The notes: generated from the letters alone by a model not told the origin. A stretch of DNA of 64,000 nucleotides from Salipiger bermudensis (GCF_020171625.1 NZ_JAIUZY010000015.1:34029-98028); one strand, 5' to 3'; numbered from the stretch's first letter, positions 48,298 through 56,985 are shown. Program-made: numbers and translations.

Positions 48298-49212
48298 ATG
48301 GCACGCAAGAAGGGCCGCGACATTTCCGGCTGGCTGATCGTCGACAAGCCGGCGGGCATGACTTCGACCTCGGTGGTCAACAAGGTCCGCTGGGCGCTGG
48401 CGGCGAAAAAGGCGGGCCATGCGGGCACCCTCGACCCGGAGGCGACCGGCGTGCTCGCGGTAGCGCTCGGGGAGGCCACCAAGACCGTGCCCTTCATCAC
48501 CGACGCGCTCAAGGCCTATCGCTTCACCGTGCGGCTCGGTCAGCGAACCAACACCGACGATGCCGAAGGCGAGGTCATCGCCTCCTCCGACGCGCGCCCC
48601 GGCGATGACGAGATCAAGGAAGCGCTGCACGGCTTCGTGGGTGAGATCCAGCAGGTGCCGCCGCAGTTCTCGGCGGTGAAGATCGACGGCGAGCGTGCCT
48701 ACAAGCGCGCTCGTGACGGCGAAACTATGGAGATCGAGCCGCGCCCGCTCTGGGTCGAGGAGCTGGTGATGACCGGCCGCCCCGACGCGGACCATGTCGA
48801 GCTGGAGATGACCTGCGGCAAGGGCGGCTATGTGCGCTCGATCGCCCGCGACCTGGGCGAGGCGCTCGGCTGCCACGGCCACGTGCTCAGGCTGCGCCGC
48901 ATATGGTCGGGCCCGTTCGAGGCCGAGGACGGCATCAGCATCGAACAGGTCGACGCGCTGGCCAAGACGCCCGAGCTCGACGACAGGCTGCTGCCGCTCG
49001 AGGTCGGTCTGGCCGAGCTTCCGGAACTGAAATGCACCGCCGAGGGGGCTGCGCGCCTGCGCAACGGCAATCCCGGGATGGTGATCCCCGGAGATGTCGA
49101 CTACGGCGACGAGGCCTGGGCCTCGTTCGAGGGCCGCGCAGTGGCGGTGGGCGTCTTCAAGGGCGGTGAGCTGCACCCGAACCGGGTGTTCGTGCAGCCC
49201 TCGGCCGGTTGA
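48298..49212 (+). CDS. truB: tRNA pseudouridine-55 synthase TruB
   Basis: TruB makes pseudouridine at position 55 of tRNAs. The 304-residue protein begins [20 protein letters not shown], with the catalytic Asp46 in [12 protein letters not shown], then [39 protein letters not shown] and [17 protein letters not shown]. The start at 48298 was chosen over a frame that runs through repeat R4. Two palindromes after the stop probably terminate transcription. Confidence 0.96.
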   Translation: MARKKGRDISGWLIVDKPAGMTSTSVVNKVRWALAAKKAGHAGTLDPEATGVLAVALGEATKTVPFITDALKAYRFTVRLGQRTNTDDAEGEVIASSDARPGDDEIKEALHGFVGEIQQVPPQFSAVKIDGERAYKRARDGETMEIEPRPLWVEELVMTGRPDADHVELEMTCGKGGYVRSIARDLGEALGCHGHVLRLRRIWSGPFEAEDGISIEQVDALAKTPELDDRLLPLEVGLAELPELKCTAEGAARLRNGNPGMVIPGDVDYGDEAWASFEGRAVAVGVFKGGELHPNRVFVQPSAG

Positions 49213-49216
49213 ACCC

Positions 49217-49242
49217 GAAGATTTTTCGAACGAAAAATCTTC
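49217..49242. repeat. GATTTTTCG-family inverted repeat after truB
   Basis: Exact 12-base arms (GAAGATTTTTCG and complement) with AA between, five bases past the truB stop. It is the same family as the two palindromes in the tolB–pal gap and could act as a terminator on both strands. Confidence 0.8.
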
Positions 49243-49269
49243 TTACCCCGATCTTTCCCGTCCGCCCAA

Positions 49270-49293
49270 AAGATTTTTCGGACGAAAAATCTT
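49270..49293. repeat. Second GATTTTTCG-family repeat at the truB/hydrolase convergence
   Basis: Exact 11-base arms (AAGATTTTTCG and complement) with GA between, ending six bases before the stop of the convergent alpha/beta hydrolase. Confidence 0.8.
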
Positions 49294-49298
49294 GGCCC

Positions 49299-50120
49299 TC
49301 AGCGCAGCATCGCCAGCCAGCGCGTCAAGGCATCGAGCGCTTCGGGCTCGTCGAGATAGGGAATGTGGCCCCGCCCAGGCACCTCGACTGCGATCATGTC
49401 CGGGCGCCGGTGCTGCATCTCGGCAAAGGTCCCGGGCGTCAGCAGGTCGGAATTGGCCCCGCGGATGGCGCAGAGCGGCAGCCCCTTGAGCGCATCGAAG
49501 AGCGGCCACATGTCCGCCGCAGGCTGCGCGCCCTCGCCCAGAACCGCGTCGCGCAGGCGCGGATCGTAGACGATCTCCAGCCCGTCTGGCGTCTCGCGGA
49601 AGAACTTTTCGACCTCGGCCCGCCAGCGCGTCATCGGAACGCCCTCGAACTGCGTCAGCAGGGTCGAGAACGCGATCGCCGCCTCCTCGAGCGTGCCGAA
49701 GGCCGGGTTGCGACCGAGATAGGCCTCGATCACCGCCAGCCCCGCCGGGGCGATCTCGGGGCCGATATCGTTCAGCGCCACGCCGGTCAGCCGCTCCTTG
49801 GCGGTGGCGGCGAGCAGCATCGCGATCAGCCCCCCGCGCGAGGTGCCGAGCACCGCGGCGCTCTCGAGCCCGAGGTGGTCGAGCAGCTCCAGCGCGTCGC
49901 GGGCCTCGACCGGGACGGTGTACTGGCTGTGATCGCCCCACTCCGACTGGCCCCGCCCACGGTAATCCATCCGGATCAGCCGCACCTGTTCGAGATGCGG
50001 GGCTACATAGTCGAAATCCCGCCCGTCGCGGGTCAGCCCCGAGAGGCAGAGCAGCGGCAGGCCCGTGCCCTCGTCGGTATAGTGCAGCGACAGACCGTCC
50101 GAGGTGGTGAAATGCGGCAT
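49299..50120 (-). CDS. Alpha/beta hydrolase
   Basis: The 273-residue hydrolase has GLPLLCLSGLTRDGRDFDY with the oxyanion region, RMDYRGRGQSEW, the nucleophile elbow GTSRGG (Ser at about residue 96), and the catalytic His in VEVPGRGHIPYLDEPEAL. It is in the family of esterases, lactonases and haloperoxidases; the substrate is unknown. Its ATG at 50120 overlaps the stop of the dehalogenase gene upstream (TGATG), so the two are translationally coupled. Confidence 0.9.
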   Translation of the reverse strand: MPHFTTSDGLSLHYTDEGTGLPLLCLSGLTRDGRDFDYVAPHLEQVRLIRMDYRGRGQSEWGDHSQYTVPVEARDALELLDHLGLESAAVLGTSRGGLIAMLLAATAKERLTGVALNDIGPEIAPAGLAVIEAYLGRNPAFGTLEEAAIAFSTLLTQFEGVPMTRWRAEVEKFFRETPDGLEIVYDPRLRDAVLGEGAQPAADMWPLFDALKGLPLCAIRGANSDLLTPGTFAEMQHRRPDMIAVEVPGRGHIPYLDEPEALDALTRWLAMLR

Positions 50121-50797
50121 CAGAGTATCTCCGGGATCGTGGTCAGGTCGGTCAGGACGTGGCTCGGGCGCGCCGGCAGCCGGTCCACCGGCACGCCGGC
50201 GCGGTTGACCCAGGCAGTGGTGAAGCCATACCCCGCGGCACCAGCCGCGTCCCATCCGTTCGAGGAGACAAACAGCACCTCGGACGGTTCGGTTCCGAAC
50301 CGGTCGCCGACCATGTCATAGACCGCGCGGGCGGGCTTGAAGACGCCGACCTCCTCGACCGAGAGCACCGCGTCGAGATAAAGCCCGATCCCGGCGCTGT
50401 CGACCGCCCCCTCGAGCATGTCCGGCGAGCCATTGGACAGGATGGCGCAGGTCTTTCCCTGCGCCTTGAGTTGCGCCAGAAGCTTCGGCACCTCCCGGTA
50501 GGGGGCGAGCTGCCAGTAAAGCGCAAGAAGCTCCTCCCGCAGTTCGAGATCGTCAAGCCCGTGGCGCTCCATCGCCCAGTCGAGAGCATCCTGCGTCACC
50601 TGCCAGAACGGCACGTGCTCGCCGGTGATCGCCCGCAGCCAGGAGTATTCCAGCTGCTTGCGCCGCCAGTCCTCGGCCAGCCCGACCCAGACCGCCGCAA
50701 GAGCCCCCTGCCCGGGCTGCTCGGCCTTGCGCCGCGCCGCGCTCGCCACGTCGAACAGCGTGCCATAGGCGTCGAAAATGCAGGTGGTGATGGTCAT
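50120..50797 (-). CDS. Haloacid dehalogenase type II (HAD superfamily)
   Basis: The 225-residue HAD enzyme has TCIFDAYGTLFDV with nucleophile Asp9, CAILSNGSPDML, the Lys in EEVGVFKPARAVYDM and the type II signature SSNGWDAAGA. Type II enzymes hydrolyse L-2-haloacids to D-2-hydroxyacids, though many act on other small acids or phosphates. The ATG at 50797 is the family start. It is coupled to the alpha/beta hydrolase by a one-base overlap. Confidence 0.9.
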   Translation of the reverse strand: MTITTCIFDAYGTLFDVASAARRKAEQPGQGALAAVWVGLAEDWRRKQLEYSWLRAITGEHVPFWQVTQDALDWAMERHGLDDLELREELLALYWQLAPYREVPKLLAQLKAQGKTCAILSNGSPDMLEGAVDSAGIGLYLDAVLSVEEVGVFKPARAVYDMVGDRFGTEPSEVLFVSSNGWDAAGAAGYGFTTAWVNRAGVPVDRLPARPSHVLTDLTTIPEIL

Positions 50798-50976
50798 GCA
50801 AGCGTCCTCCCGGCGGAAAACTTGCACGGCAACGGCAGTGTTTAAAGGAGAATTCAGGGCGTCCGTTTGCAATCCGGGAAGTGGATGGTTAGCTTTGTGG
50901 GGATCGACACGAGCACCCGCCCCCGGCGGCCTCGTCAATTCACGCATTATCTTCCCGAAAAGACACGGAGTTTCTC

Positions 50977-51405
50977 ATGACGCAGGTCAAGACCGGCGAC
51001 ACCGTTCGCATTCACTACACCGGCACCCTGTCCGACGGCACCACCTTCGATTCGAGCGACGGCCGCGATCCGCTGGAGTTCACCGTCGGCTCCGGCCAGA
51101 TCATTCCCGGCCTCGACAAGGCGATGCCCGGCATGGCGCCCGGCGACAAGAAAACCGTCGAGATCGCCTCGGAAGAGGCCTATGGCGAGGTCCACCCCGA
51201 GGCCGTCCAGCAGGTGCCGCGCACCGAGATCCCGGACCACATCCCGCTCGATCTCGGCACCCAGCTGCAGGTCCAGACGCCCACCGGCCAGACCGTGCAG
51301 GTGGTGGTCGCCGAGGTGACCGAGACCGAGGTCACCCTCGACGCCAACCACCCGCTGGCGGGCAAGGACCTGACCTTCGACATCGAGCTGGTCGAGATTG
51401 CCTGA
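50977..51405 (+). CDS. FKBP-type peptidyl-prolyl isomerase (SlyD-like)
   Basis: The 142-residue protein has the FKBP domain with GDTVRIHYTGTLSDGTTFDSSDGRDP (about residues 6-31), FTVGSGQIIPGLDKAMPGM, and the insert-in-flap domain that gives SlyD-type chaperone activity (VQQVPRTEIPDHIPLDLGTQ). It lacks the His-rich metal-binding tail of E. coli SlyD. It is likely cytoplasmic, with no signal peptide. A strong terminator follows. Confidence 0.93.
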   Translation: MTQVKTGDTVRIHYTGTLSDGTTFDSSDGRDPLEFTVGSGQIIPGLDKAMPGMAPGDKKTVEIASEEAYGEVHPEAVQQVPRTEIPDHIPLDLGTQLQVQTPTGQTVQVVVAEVTETEVTLDANHPLAGKDLTFDIELVEIA

Positions 51406-51462
51406 CCGGTGCGCCCGGTGACGGGGGCGGAAGCTTCCGACGGGTGCATTCGAGACACAGAG

Positions 51463-51502
51463 AGGCCCCGGGGCAGTGCAAACTGCCTCGGGGTCTTTTT
51501 TT
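51463..51502 (+). terminator. Intrinsic terminator after the FKBP gene
   Basis: GGCCCCGGGGCAGT pairs with ACTGCCTCGGGGTC (two G-T pairs, GCAA loop region), followed by seven T residues. Confidence 0.85.
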
Positions 51503-51529
51503 GTTTAGTCCGCCGGCGGGCCGTATGTC

Positions 51530-51860
51530 CCGGCGGACCGCCAGGCGGGGCGGTGGGATGCCTCCGGCGGGAGTATTTGGGACATAGAGAAGATCGGGGT
51601 GCTGCGCTTTGGCGGGGGACTTCGCTTGGGGTGGCGTGCTCGTCGGGACGGCTCCAGCGGAGCATCCGGTGGGGCGTGGGGACGCCTCCGGCGGGAGTAT
51701 TTGGGACGTAGAGAAGATGGGGGTGCTGCGCTTTGGCGGGGGGCCTGCGCTTCGGGCGTGAAAAGGTCGGGGCGGGTCCGGCGGTGCATCCGGTGGGGCG
51801 GGTGGACGCCTCCGGCGGGAGTATTCGGACGTAGAGGAGATGAGCGCGCTGCGGCTTGGC
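51530..51860. repeat. 124-bp tandem repeat, about 2.5 copies
   Basis: GCCTCCGGCGGGAGTATT starts at 51560, 51684 and 51808, so the period is exactly 124 bases twice. Each unit also has a GTGCTGCGCTTTGGCGGGG stretch and a CATCCGGTGGGGCG stretch. The 5' arm is the facing arm of the composite repeat. The third unit is partial and ends before pcaD. A degenerate partial unit may lie at 51530-51559. Confidence 0.85.
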
Positions 51861-51914
51861 TTCCCTCGGGAGGCGGGGGACGGTAGGGTCGCCGCGAACG
51901 ACAGGAGGGTCTCC

Positions 51915-52703
51915 ATGCAGATGGCCGATCTGGGCGGTGTCCGCCTGCATTACCGCATCGACGGACCAGAGGACGGCGCGCCGCTGGTGTTCCTGAACGC
52001 GCTCGGCACCGATCTGAGGATCTGGGACCGGGTGGTCGACCAGCTCCCCGAGGGGCTGCGGATCCTGCGCTACGATACGCGCGGACACGGGCTCTCGGAT
52101 GCGCCCGAGGGGCCCTATTCAATGGGCACTCTGGTGCGCGACGCCGAGCAGCTGATGGCGCATGTGGAGATGCGCGACGCGGTGGTCGTGGGGCTCTCGC
52201 TCGGTGGCATGATCGCGCAGGGGCTGGCGGCCAAGCGGCTCGATCTGGTGCGCGCGCTGGTGCTGTCGAACACCGCCTGCAAGATCGGCACGCGGGCGAT
52301 CTGGGAGCAGCGCATCGCGCAGGTCGAGGCTGGCGGCGTCGCGGCACTGGCCGAGGGCACCCTGCAGCGCTGGTTCTCGGCGCGGTTCCGGGCGACGCCC
52401 GAGTTCGCGGTGTGGCGCCACATGCTCGAGCGCAGCCCGGTGCAGGGCTATCTCGGCTGCTGCCACGCCATCGCCGGCACCGATTTCATCACCCCGACCT
52501 CCGGACTGCGGCTCGCTGCGCTCGGCATCGCGGCCTCGGAGGACGGCTCGACCCCGCCGGATCTGGTGCGCGAGACCACCGAGCTGATCCCCGGCGCGCA
52601 GTTCCAGCTGATCCGTGGCGCCGGGCACCTCGCCTGCGTCGAGGCGGCAGACGCGTATGCAGCGGTGCTGAGCGCGTTCCTGACCGCGCAGGGGCATCTC
52701 TGA
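51915..52703 (+). CDS. pcaD: 3-oxoadipate enol-lactonase PcaD
   Basis: PcaD hydrolyses 3-oxoadipate enol-lactone in the protocatechuate branch of the beta-ketoadipate pathway. The 262-residue alpha/beta hydrolase has RYDTRGHGLSDAPEGPYSM, the nucleophile elbow GLSLGGM, and the catalytic His in IRGAGHLACVEA. AGGAGG precedes the ATG at 51915. It overlaps the next hydrolase by three bases (TGATG). The other pca genes (pcaQ, C, H, G) are not in the window. Confidence 0.88.
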   Translation: MQMADLGGVRLHYRIDGPEDGAPLVFLNALGTDLRIWDRVVDQLPEGLRILRYDTRGHGLSDAPEGPYSMGTLVRDAEQLMAHVEMRDAVVVGLSLGGMIAQGLAAKRLDLVRALVLSNTACKIGTRAIWEQRIAQVEAGGVAALAEGTLQRWFSARFRATPEFAVWRHMLERSPVQGYLGCCHAIAGTDFITPTSGLRLAALGIAASEDGSTPPDLVRETTELIPGAQFQLIRGAGHLACVEAADAYAAVLSAFLTAQGHL

Positions 52704-53413
52704 TGGCGCGGTTCCTGCTGGTGCATGGTGCCTCGCACGGGGCGTGGTGCTGGCGCGACGTGGTGCCCGCGCTGATCGCGCATGGCCACGCGGTCACCGC
52801 CATCGACCTGCCGTCGCACGGCGCGGACCCGACCCCGGCGGCCGCGATCGGCCTGCAGGACTATATCGACGCCATCCTCGCCGCCCTGCCCGAGCCCGCC
52901 CTCGTGGTGGCGCATTCCATGGCCGGAGTCCCCGCCACCGGCGCCGCCGACCGCGCCCCGGACCGGGTGCAGCGTCTGGTCTATCTCTGCGCCTACCGGC
53001 CCGAGGACGGTGACAGCGTCGCCGGTCTGCGCCGCGCACAGGCCGAGCAGCCGCTGCTGCCCGCGATCCGCCGCGCCCCCGACGGCGTGACCTTCCGTTT
53101 CGATCCCGCCATGGCGCCGGAGCTGTTCTACCATGATTGCAGCACCGCGGATCGCGCCTATGCGCTGGACCGGCTGGTGCCGCAGGCGATCCGCCCGCAG
53201 GCCGAGCCGGTCACGCTCACCGGCGCCATCGCCTCTGTCCCGCGCAGCTACATCCTGTGCAGCGAGGATCGCGCGATCCCGCCGCGCGACCAGCGCAGGA
53301 TGGCAGAGCCGCTGCCGTCGAGCGACGTCCACGAGAGACCGTGGTCGCATTCGCCCTTCCTCGCGACCCCCGAAGCGCTCGCCTCGCTGCTTGCGGACAT
53401 CGCTGCGTCCTGA
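52703..53413 (+). CDS. Alpha/beta hydrolase (esterase-like)
   Basis: The 236-residue hydrolase starts RFLLVHGASHGAWCWRDVVP with the HG oxyanion motif, then AIDLPSHGADP, the nucleophile elbow VAHSMAG (Ser about residue 73), CSEDRAIPPRDQRRM and PWSHSPFLATPEAL with the His. It resembles plant-type methyl esterases and salicylate or MenH-like hydrolases. The substrate is unknown. It is coupled to pcaD by overlapping start and stop codons, which suggests an aromatic-acid ester or lactone substrate. Confidence 0.86.
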   Translation: MARFLLVHGASHGAWCWRDVVPALIAHGHAVTAIDLPSHGADPTPAAAIGLQDYIDAILAALPEPALVVAHSMAGVPATGAADRAPDRVQRLVYLCAYRPEDGDSVAGLRRAQAEQPLLPAIRRAPDGVTFRFDPAMAPELFYHDCSTADRAYALDRLVPQAIRPQAEPVTLTGAIASVPRSYILCSEDRAIPPRDQRRMAEPLPSSDVHERPWSHSPFLATPEALASLLADIAAS

Positions 53414-53482
53414 GGCGCAACCTGCACTGGCCACGCCACCGGCGCCCCACTATAGGGGGAGCGCCATTCGCAGGAGGACGCC

Positions 53483-54436
53483 ATGACCGCCACGCCATTC
53501 GACAGCGCCCATTTGCACAAGCTCTTCGCCGCCGGCGAGATCGGCAAGCTGTTCTCGGACAGCGCCGAGATCCGCGCGATGATGATCGTGCTTGGCACGC
53601 TGGCCAAGGTGCAGGGCGCCGCGAGCCAGATTCCCGAGACCGCGGCCAAGGCGATTCACCGCGCTTCGCTCGAGCTGCAAGTCGATCCGCGCGGGCTGGC
53701 GGAGCAGGCGGCGCGGGACGGCAGCACGGTGCCGGCGTTGGTCGAGGCCTTTGGCGGCCTGATGCAGGCGCCAGAATACGCCCGCTACCTCGCCCATGAC
53801 ACGCGCCCCGAGGACATCGAGGACAGCGCGCTGATGCTGCGGCTGCGGCAGGCGCTGACGCTCTGCGACGAGGCGCTCAATGCGCTGCTGGATCAACTCG
53901 TGACGCTGGCGCGCAGCGACCGCCACCCCTGCGAGGCGCTGACCTGTGGGCGCGCGCTGCTGCCGTTGCGCGACGCCTTGCCCGAGCTGCGCGAGCGCGC
54001 GCTCTGCGTCTCTCTTGGCGACAATACGGAGCTGCGCGCGGCGCTGGCCGAGGCGCTCAACCTTGCAGATCCGGGCTGCGACTGGCGCGAAGAGCGCAGC
54101 GGCCCGCGGGCCATCGCCGACTGGGCGGCACAGCTCACGCAGGCGCTGACGCTGATCCGTGCGCCGGGCGAGACAGGCACCGAGGCCGCGGCCTTGGCCT
54201 CCCTCTGGGTGCACTCCTCGGCGATGCGCAGCATGTTCCCGAGCGCCCAGTGCGGGCCGGCGGCGCGCTTCACCGAATGGCTGGCCCTGCCCCAGCTCAT
54301 GCTGGGCACGGGGGCCGCCCTGATGCACGCGCGCGCCCTCGCCACGCTGCGAATGGACCGCGACCCGACCGGGCCGGACCACAGGCTCACGCAGGAGGCG
54401 CTCGGGCGTTTCGTCGCCGCGGTGGCGCGCGACTAG
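53483..54436 (+). CDS. PcaB-like protein without the family's catalytic motifs
   Basis: The N-terminal 140 residues clearly resemble 3-carboxy-cis,cis-muconate cycloisomerase (PcaB) of the fumarase/aspartase superfamily: FDSAHLHKLFAAGEIGKLFS, SAEIRAMMIVLGTLAKVQGA, LMQAPEYARYL and ALMLRLRQAL. At the HWGATSQD position it has AHDTRPED (residues 104-111). The His region is CGRALLP (155-161). The GSSxMPxKxNP loop is missing, replaced by VHSSAMRSMFPSAQ (243-256). The frame is intact over 317 residues, shorter than the usual 350-450. It follows pcaD and a hydrolase. It is probably a pseudoenzyme or has a new role. Confidence 0.78.
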   Translation: MTATPFDSAHLHKLFAAGEIGKLFSDSAEIRAMMIVLGTLAKVQGAASQIPETAAKAIHRASLELQVDPRGLAEQAARDGSTVPALVEAFGGLMQAPEYARYLAHDTRPEDIEDSALMLRLRQALTLCDEALNALLDQLVTLARSDRHPCEALTCGRALLPLRDALPELRERALCVSLGDNTELRAALAEALNLADPGCDWREERSGPRAIADWAAQLTQALTLIRAPGETGTEAAALASLWVHSSAMRSMFPSAQCGPAARFTEWLALPQLMLGTGAALMHARALATLRMDRDPTGPDHRLTQEALGRFVAAVARD

Positions 54437-54507
54437 GCAGGCGGGGTCATCGGGGCGGCACTCGGGCGCTGCCCTCCCCCGCAAACCTTGGCGCGATCTC
54501 GCAATCG

Positions 54508-54540
54508 TTGCGGGACATGCTATATATGCAGCATTCGCAA
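54508..54540. promoter_or_regulatory. Candidate promoter and operator of the ArsR gene
   Basis: TTGCG (54508-54512) and CGCAA (54536-54540) flank ATGCT/AGCAT (54517-54521, 54530-54534) around TATATAT, which can serve as the -10. This layered dyad 15 bases before the GTG start suits autoregulation by an ArsR-type repressor. Confidence 0.4.
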
Positions 54541-54554
54541 AGTGAGCCCGCAAA

Positions 54555-54884
54555 GTGACCGATCAGACCCCTGTTGTCCCCCCGCCGAAGGAAATGGCCG
54601 AGAACGCGCGCAGTGCCGCGGCCTATCTCAAGACGCTGGCGCATGAAGGCCGGCTGATGATCCTGTGCCATCTGGGGACAGGCGAGAAATCGGTTGGGGA
54701 GCTCGAGCAGTTGCTGGACACGCGGCAGGCCGCGGTGAGCCAGATGCTCGCCCGCCTGCGCGAAGAAGAGCTTGTGACCACCCGGCGCGAGGGCAAGACG
54801 ATCTATTACAGCCTCGCCAACGCGGACACCCGCAGGGTCATCGGCCTGCTTTACGAGATCTTCTGCGCCCGCGACGCGGGCTGA
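54555..54884 (+). CDS. ArsR-family transcriptional regulator
   Basis: The 109-residue winged-helix protein has the ArsR layout: AYLKTLAHEGRLMILCHLG, SVGELEQLLDTRQAAVSQMLARLREEELVTTRREG (recognition helix at about 59-72) and IYYSLANADTRRVIGLLYEIF. It has a single Cys in the first helix (MILCHL) and one near the C-terminus (IFCAR), an arrangement that can sense sulfur or redox species in BigR/SqrR-like members. GTG at 54555 lacks a clear Shine-Dalgarno site. An ATG at 54594 behind GAAGGAA is an alternative start. Confidence 0.87.
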   Translation: MTDQTPVVPPPKEMAENARSAAAYLKTLAHEGRLMILCHLGTGEKSVGELEQLLDTRQAAVSQMLARLREEELVTTRREGKTIYYSLANADTRRVIGLLYEIFCARDAG

Positions 54885-54908
54885 CTCCCCTTTCCGAGGC
54901 TTATCCCC

Positions 54909-54928
54909 CGGGCGGCCTGAGCCGCCCG
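54909..54928. terminator. Perfect 8-bp hairpin between convergent arsR and acyl-CoA synthetase
   Basis: CGGGCGGC, CTGA loop, GCCGCCCG. It lies centrally in the 57-base gap and lacks a T-run, so termination is only likely. Confidence 0.45.
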
Positions 54929-54941
54929 CGCGGCACGAGGG

Positions 54942-56843
54942 CTACTCGGCCGCGGTATTGCGGTCCGTGGCCCAGTCCCACGGGCGGGTGAAGGCGCCAA
55001 GGCACTGGCGCACCGCCTCCTGCTCTGCGCCGTTGCGGTCGACCTGCGCCACCAGACCACGCTTGCGATCGTCGATCACCTTGACCACCCGCGCCGGCAG
55101 CCCCGCCGCCTCGAGCGCGGCGTTGTAGACCCGCTCGATCGCCAGCATCCGCAGCTGCGGCTTGAACACCTTGCCCACCGCGGTCTTCGGAAGCTCGGGC
55201 AGGATGGTCATGTGCTTGGGATAGGCGGCGCGCTCGTGGATGTGCACGCGCGCGTGCTTCATCAGTTCATCTTCGGTGACGGTGGCATCCCCCACCAGTT
55301 CCACGAAGGCGCAGGGCAGCTCGCCGGCATGGGCGTCGGGCTGACCGATGGCGCCGGCGAAGGCCACCGCCGGGTGCGCCAGCAGCGCCTCCTCGATCTC
55401 GGCCGGATCGATGTTGTGGCCGCCGCGGATGATCAGGTCCTTGGCCCGGCCGGTGATCCAGAGATAGCCCTCGTCATCGACGCGGCCCAGATCGCCGGTG
55501 CGCAGGTAGATGCCCTCGTGGAAGAGCTCGTGGTTCTTGTCCTCTTCGGTATAGGTCGAGCCGGCATAGACGCCCGGGTTGGCAACACAGATCTCGCCGA
55601 CCTCGTCGGTGTCGCATTCCCGCGGCCCCTCCGGCGTCTGCTTGACGATCTTGACGTGGGTATAGGGGAAGGGGATGCCGATCGAGCCGACCTTCTTCTT
55701 CCCCTCCGGCGGGTTCACCGAGACCAGACAGGTCGCCTCGGTCAGCCCGTAGCCCTCGCAGATGGTGACGCCGCAGGCGCTCTCGAAGCGCTTGAACAGC
55801 TCCAGCGGCATCGGGGCCGAGCCGGAGAAGGCCACCTGCACGCTCGAGATGTCGGCGTCGACCTTGCGCTGCATCAGCGCCGAGACGGCGGTGGGCACGG
55901 TGATCACGAAGGTGATCTTCCAGCGCTCGCAGAGCTTCCAGAAATTGTCGAACACGCCATCGCCGCGATAGCCAGCGGGCGTCGGGAAGACCACGTGCGC
56001 GCCGGAGCAGATCGCCGACATCAGGATCACGTGCACCGCGAAGACGTGGAACAGCGGCAGGGGGCACATGATGTTGTCGTTCTCGTCGAACAGCAGGTTG
56101 TGGCCAAGCCAGCCGTTGTAGAGCATCCCCGAATAGAGATGCTGCGCCACCTTGGGCATCCCGGTGGTGCCGCCGGTATGGAAATAGGCCGCGACGCGGT
56201 CGCCCTTGCTGTCGGCGAACCCGAGCTCGGTCGGCTGCTTGCGCAGTTCCTTGTTGAAGCACAGCACGTCGGCGTGGGGATGGCCGCCGGGCTTGGGGCG
56301 GATCAGTGGCACGATCCACGATTTCGGCGGCGTGAGATACCGGTTGAGGTCGATCTCGAGCACGGTGTGCACATGCGGCGCGTGGCGGCAGGCCTCGGCC
56401 ACCTTCTGCGACACGTCGGTCTTGGGGAAGGGCTTGAGCGTCACCACCACCTTGGCGTTGGTCTCGCGCAGAATGGCGGCGATCTGCTCGGGCTCGAGCA
56501 GCGGGTTGATCGGGTTCACGATCCCCGCCACCGCGCCGCCCAGCAGGGTGTAGAGCGTCTCGTTGCAGTTCGGCAGCACGTAGGCGACCACGTCGGTCTC
56601 GCCGATTCCGAGGCTGCGGAACAGGTTGGCCGCCTGCGCCGTGCGGTCGCGCAGCTGCGCCCACGTGATGGTCTCGGCCTTGTCCTTGGGGCCCGAGAAC
56701 ATCTGGTAGCTGACCGCCGGACGATCGGGGAAGGCCGTTGCCGTGCGGCTCAGCTGGCCCCAGAGCGTGGCGGGAACATCGCGTTCCGCCCACGGCATCT
56801 CGGCTTCGATCGCGTTGCGGTCGCTCACGGACGCAAAGCTCAT
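54942..56843 (-). CDS. AMP-dependent acyl-CoA synthetase
   Basis: The 633-residue adenylate-forming enzyme has the AMP motif YFHTGGTTGMPKVAQH (about residues 204-219), GYGLTEATCLVS, GDLGRVDDEGYLWITGRAKD and IRGGHNIDPAEIEEALLAHP, with a C-terminal lid ending in LPKTAVGKVFKPQLR including the catalytic Lys. It activates a carboxylic acid, likely a fatty or aromatic acid, to its CoA ester. The start MSFASVSDRNAI at 56843 fits. Its gene faces arsR tail to tail. Confidence 0.93.
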   Translation of the reverse strand: MSFASVSDRNAIEAEMPWAERDVPATLWGQLSRTATAFPDRPAVSYQMFSGPKDKAETITWAQLRDRTAQAANLFRSLGIGETDVVAYVLPNCNETLYTLLGGAVAGIVNPINPLLEPEQIAAILRETNAKVVVTLKPFPKTDVSQKVAEACRHAPHVHTVLEIDLNRYLTPPKSWIVPLIRPKPGGHPHADVLCFNKELRKQPTELGFADSKGDRVAAYFHTGGTTGMPKVAQHLYSGMLYNGWLGHNLLFDENDNIMCPLPLFHVFAVHVILMSAICSGAHVVFPTPAGYRGDGVFDNFWKLCERWKITFVITVPTAVSALMQRKVDADISSVQVAFSGSAPMPLELFKRFESACGVTICEGYGLTEATCLVSVNPPEGKKKVGSIGIPFPYTHVKIVKQTPEGPRECDTDEVGEICVANPGVYAGSTYTEEDKNHELFHEGIYLRTGDLGRVDDEGYLWITGRAKDLIIRGGHNIDPAEIEEALLAHPAVAFAGAIGQPDAHAGELPCAFVELVGDATVTEDELMKHARVHIHERAAYPKHMTILPELPKTAVGKVFKPQLRMLAIERVYNAALEAAGLPARVVKVIDDRKRGLVAQVDRNGAEQEAVRQCLGAFTRPWDWATDRNTAAE

Positions 56844-56985
56844 GGTGTGGCTCCTCCCTCGAGCCCGGACGGCGCCGGGCGATGTTCTCCTCGCGTCCCA
56901 GTCTGAGAAGGAACGGGCCTCGGCGCAAGGCACAGGGACGTTACGGCAGCCCCGTCACGACGCAACGTTCCGACCCCCGCGGCGG

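Noticed and set aside
51530..51860. The 124-bp repeats as a CRISPR array
   Set aside because: The units are far too long and adjacent with no regular short repeats and unique spacers. No cas gene is present.
53483..54436. PcaB-like gene as a frameshifted pseudogene
   Set aside because: The frame is open over its whole length with normal codon bias, and the lost motifs are replaced without length-breaking stops. Described as a protein with altered active site.
54437..54507. Terminator after the PcaB-like gene
   Set aside because: A weak GC-rich hairpin is present (near 54453-54475) without a T-run. The support is too slight to list.
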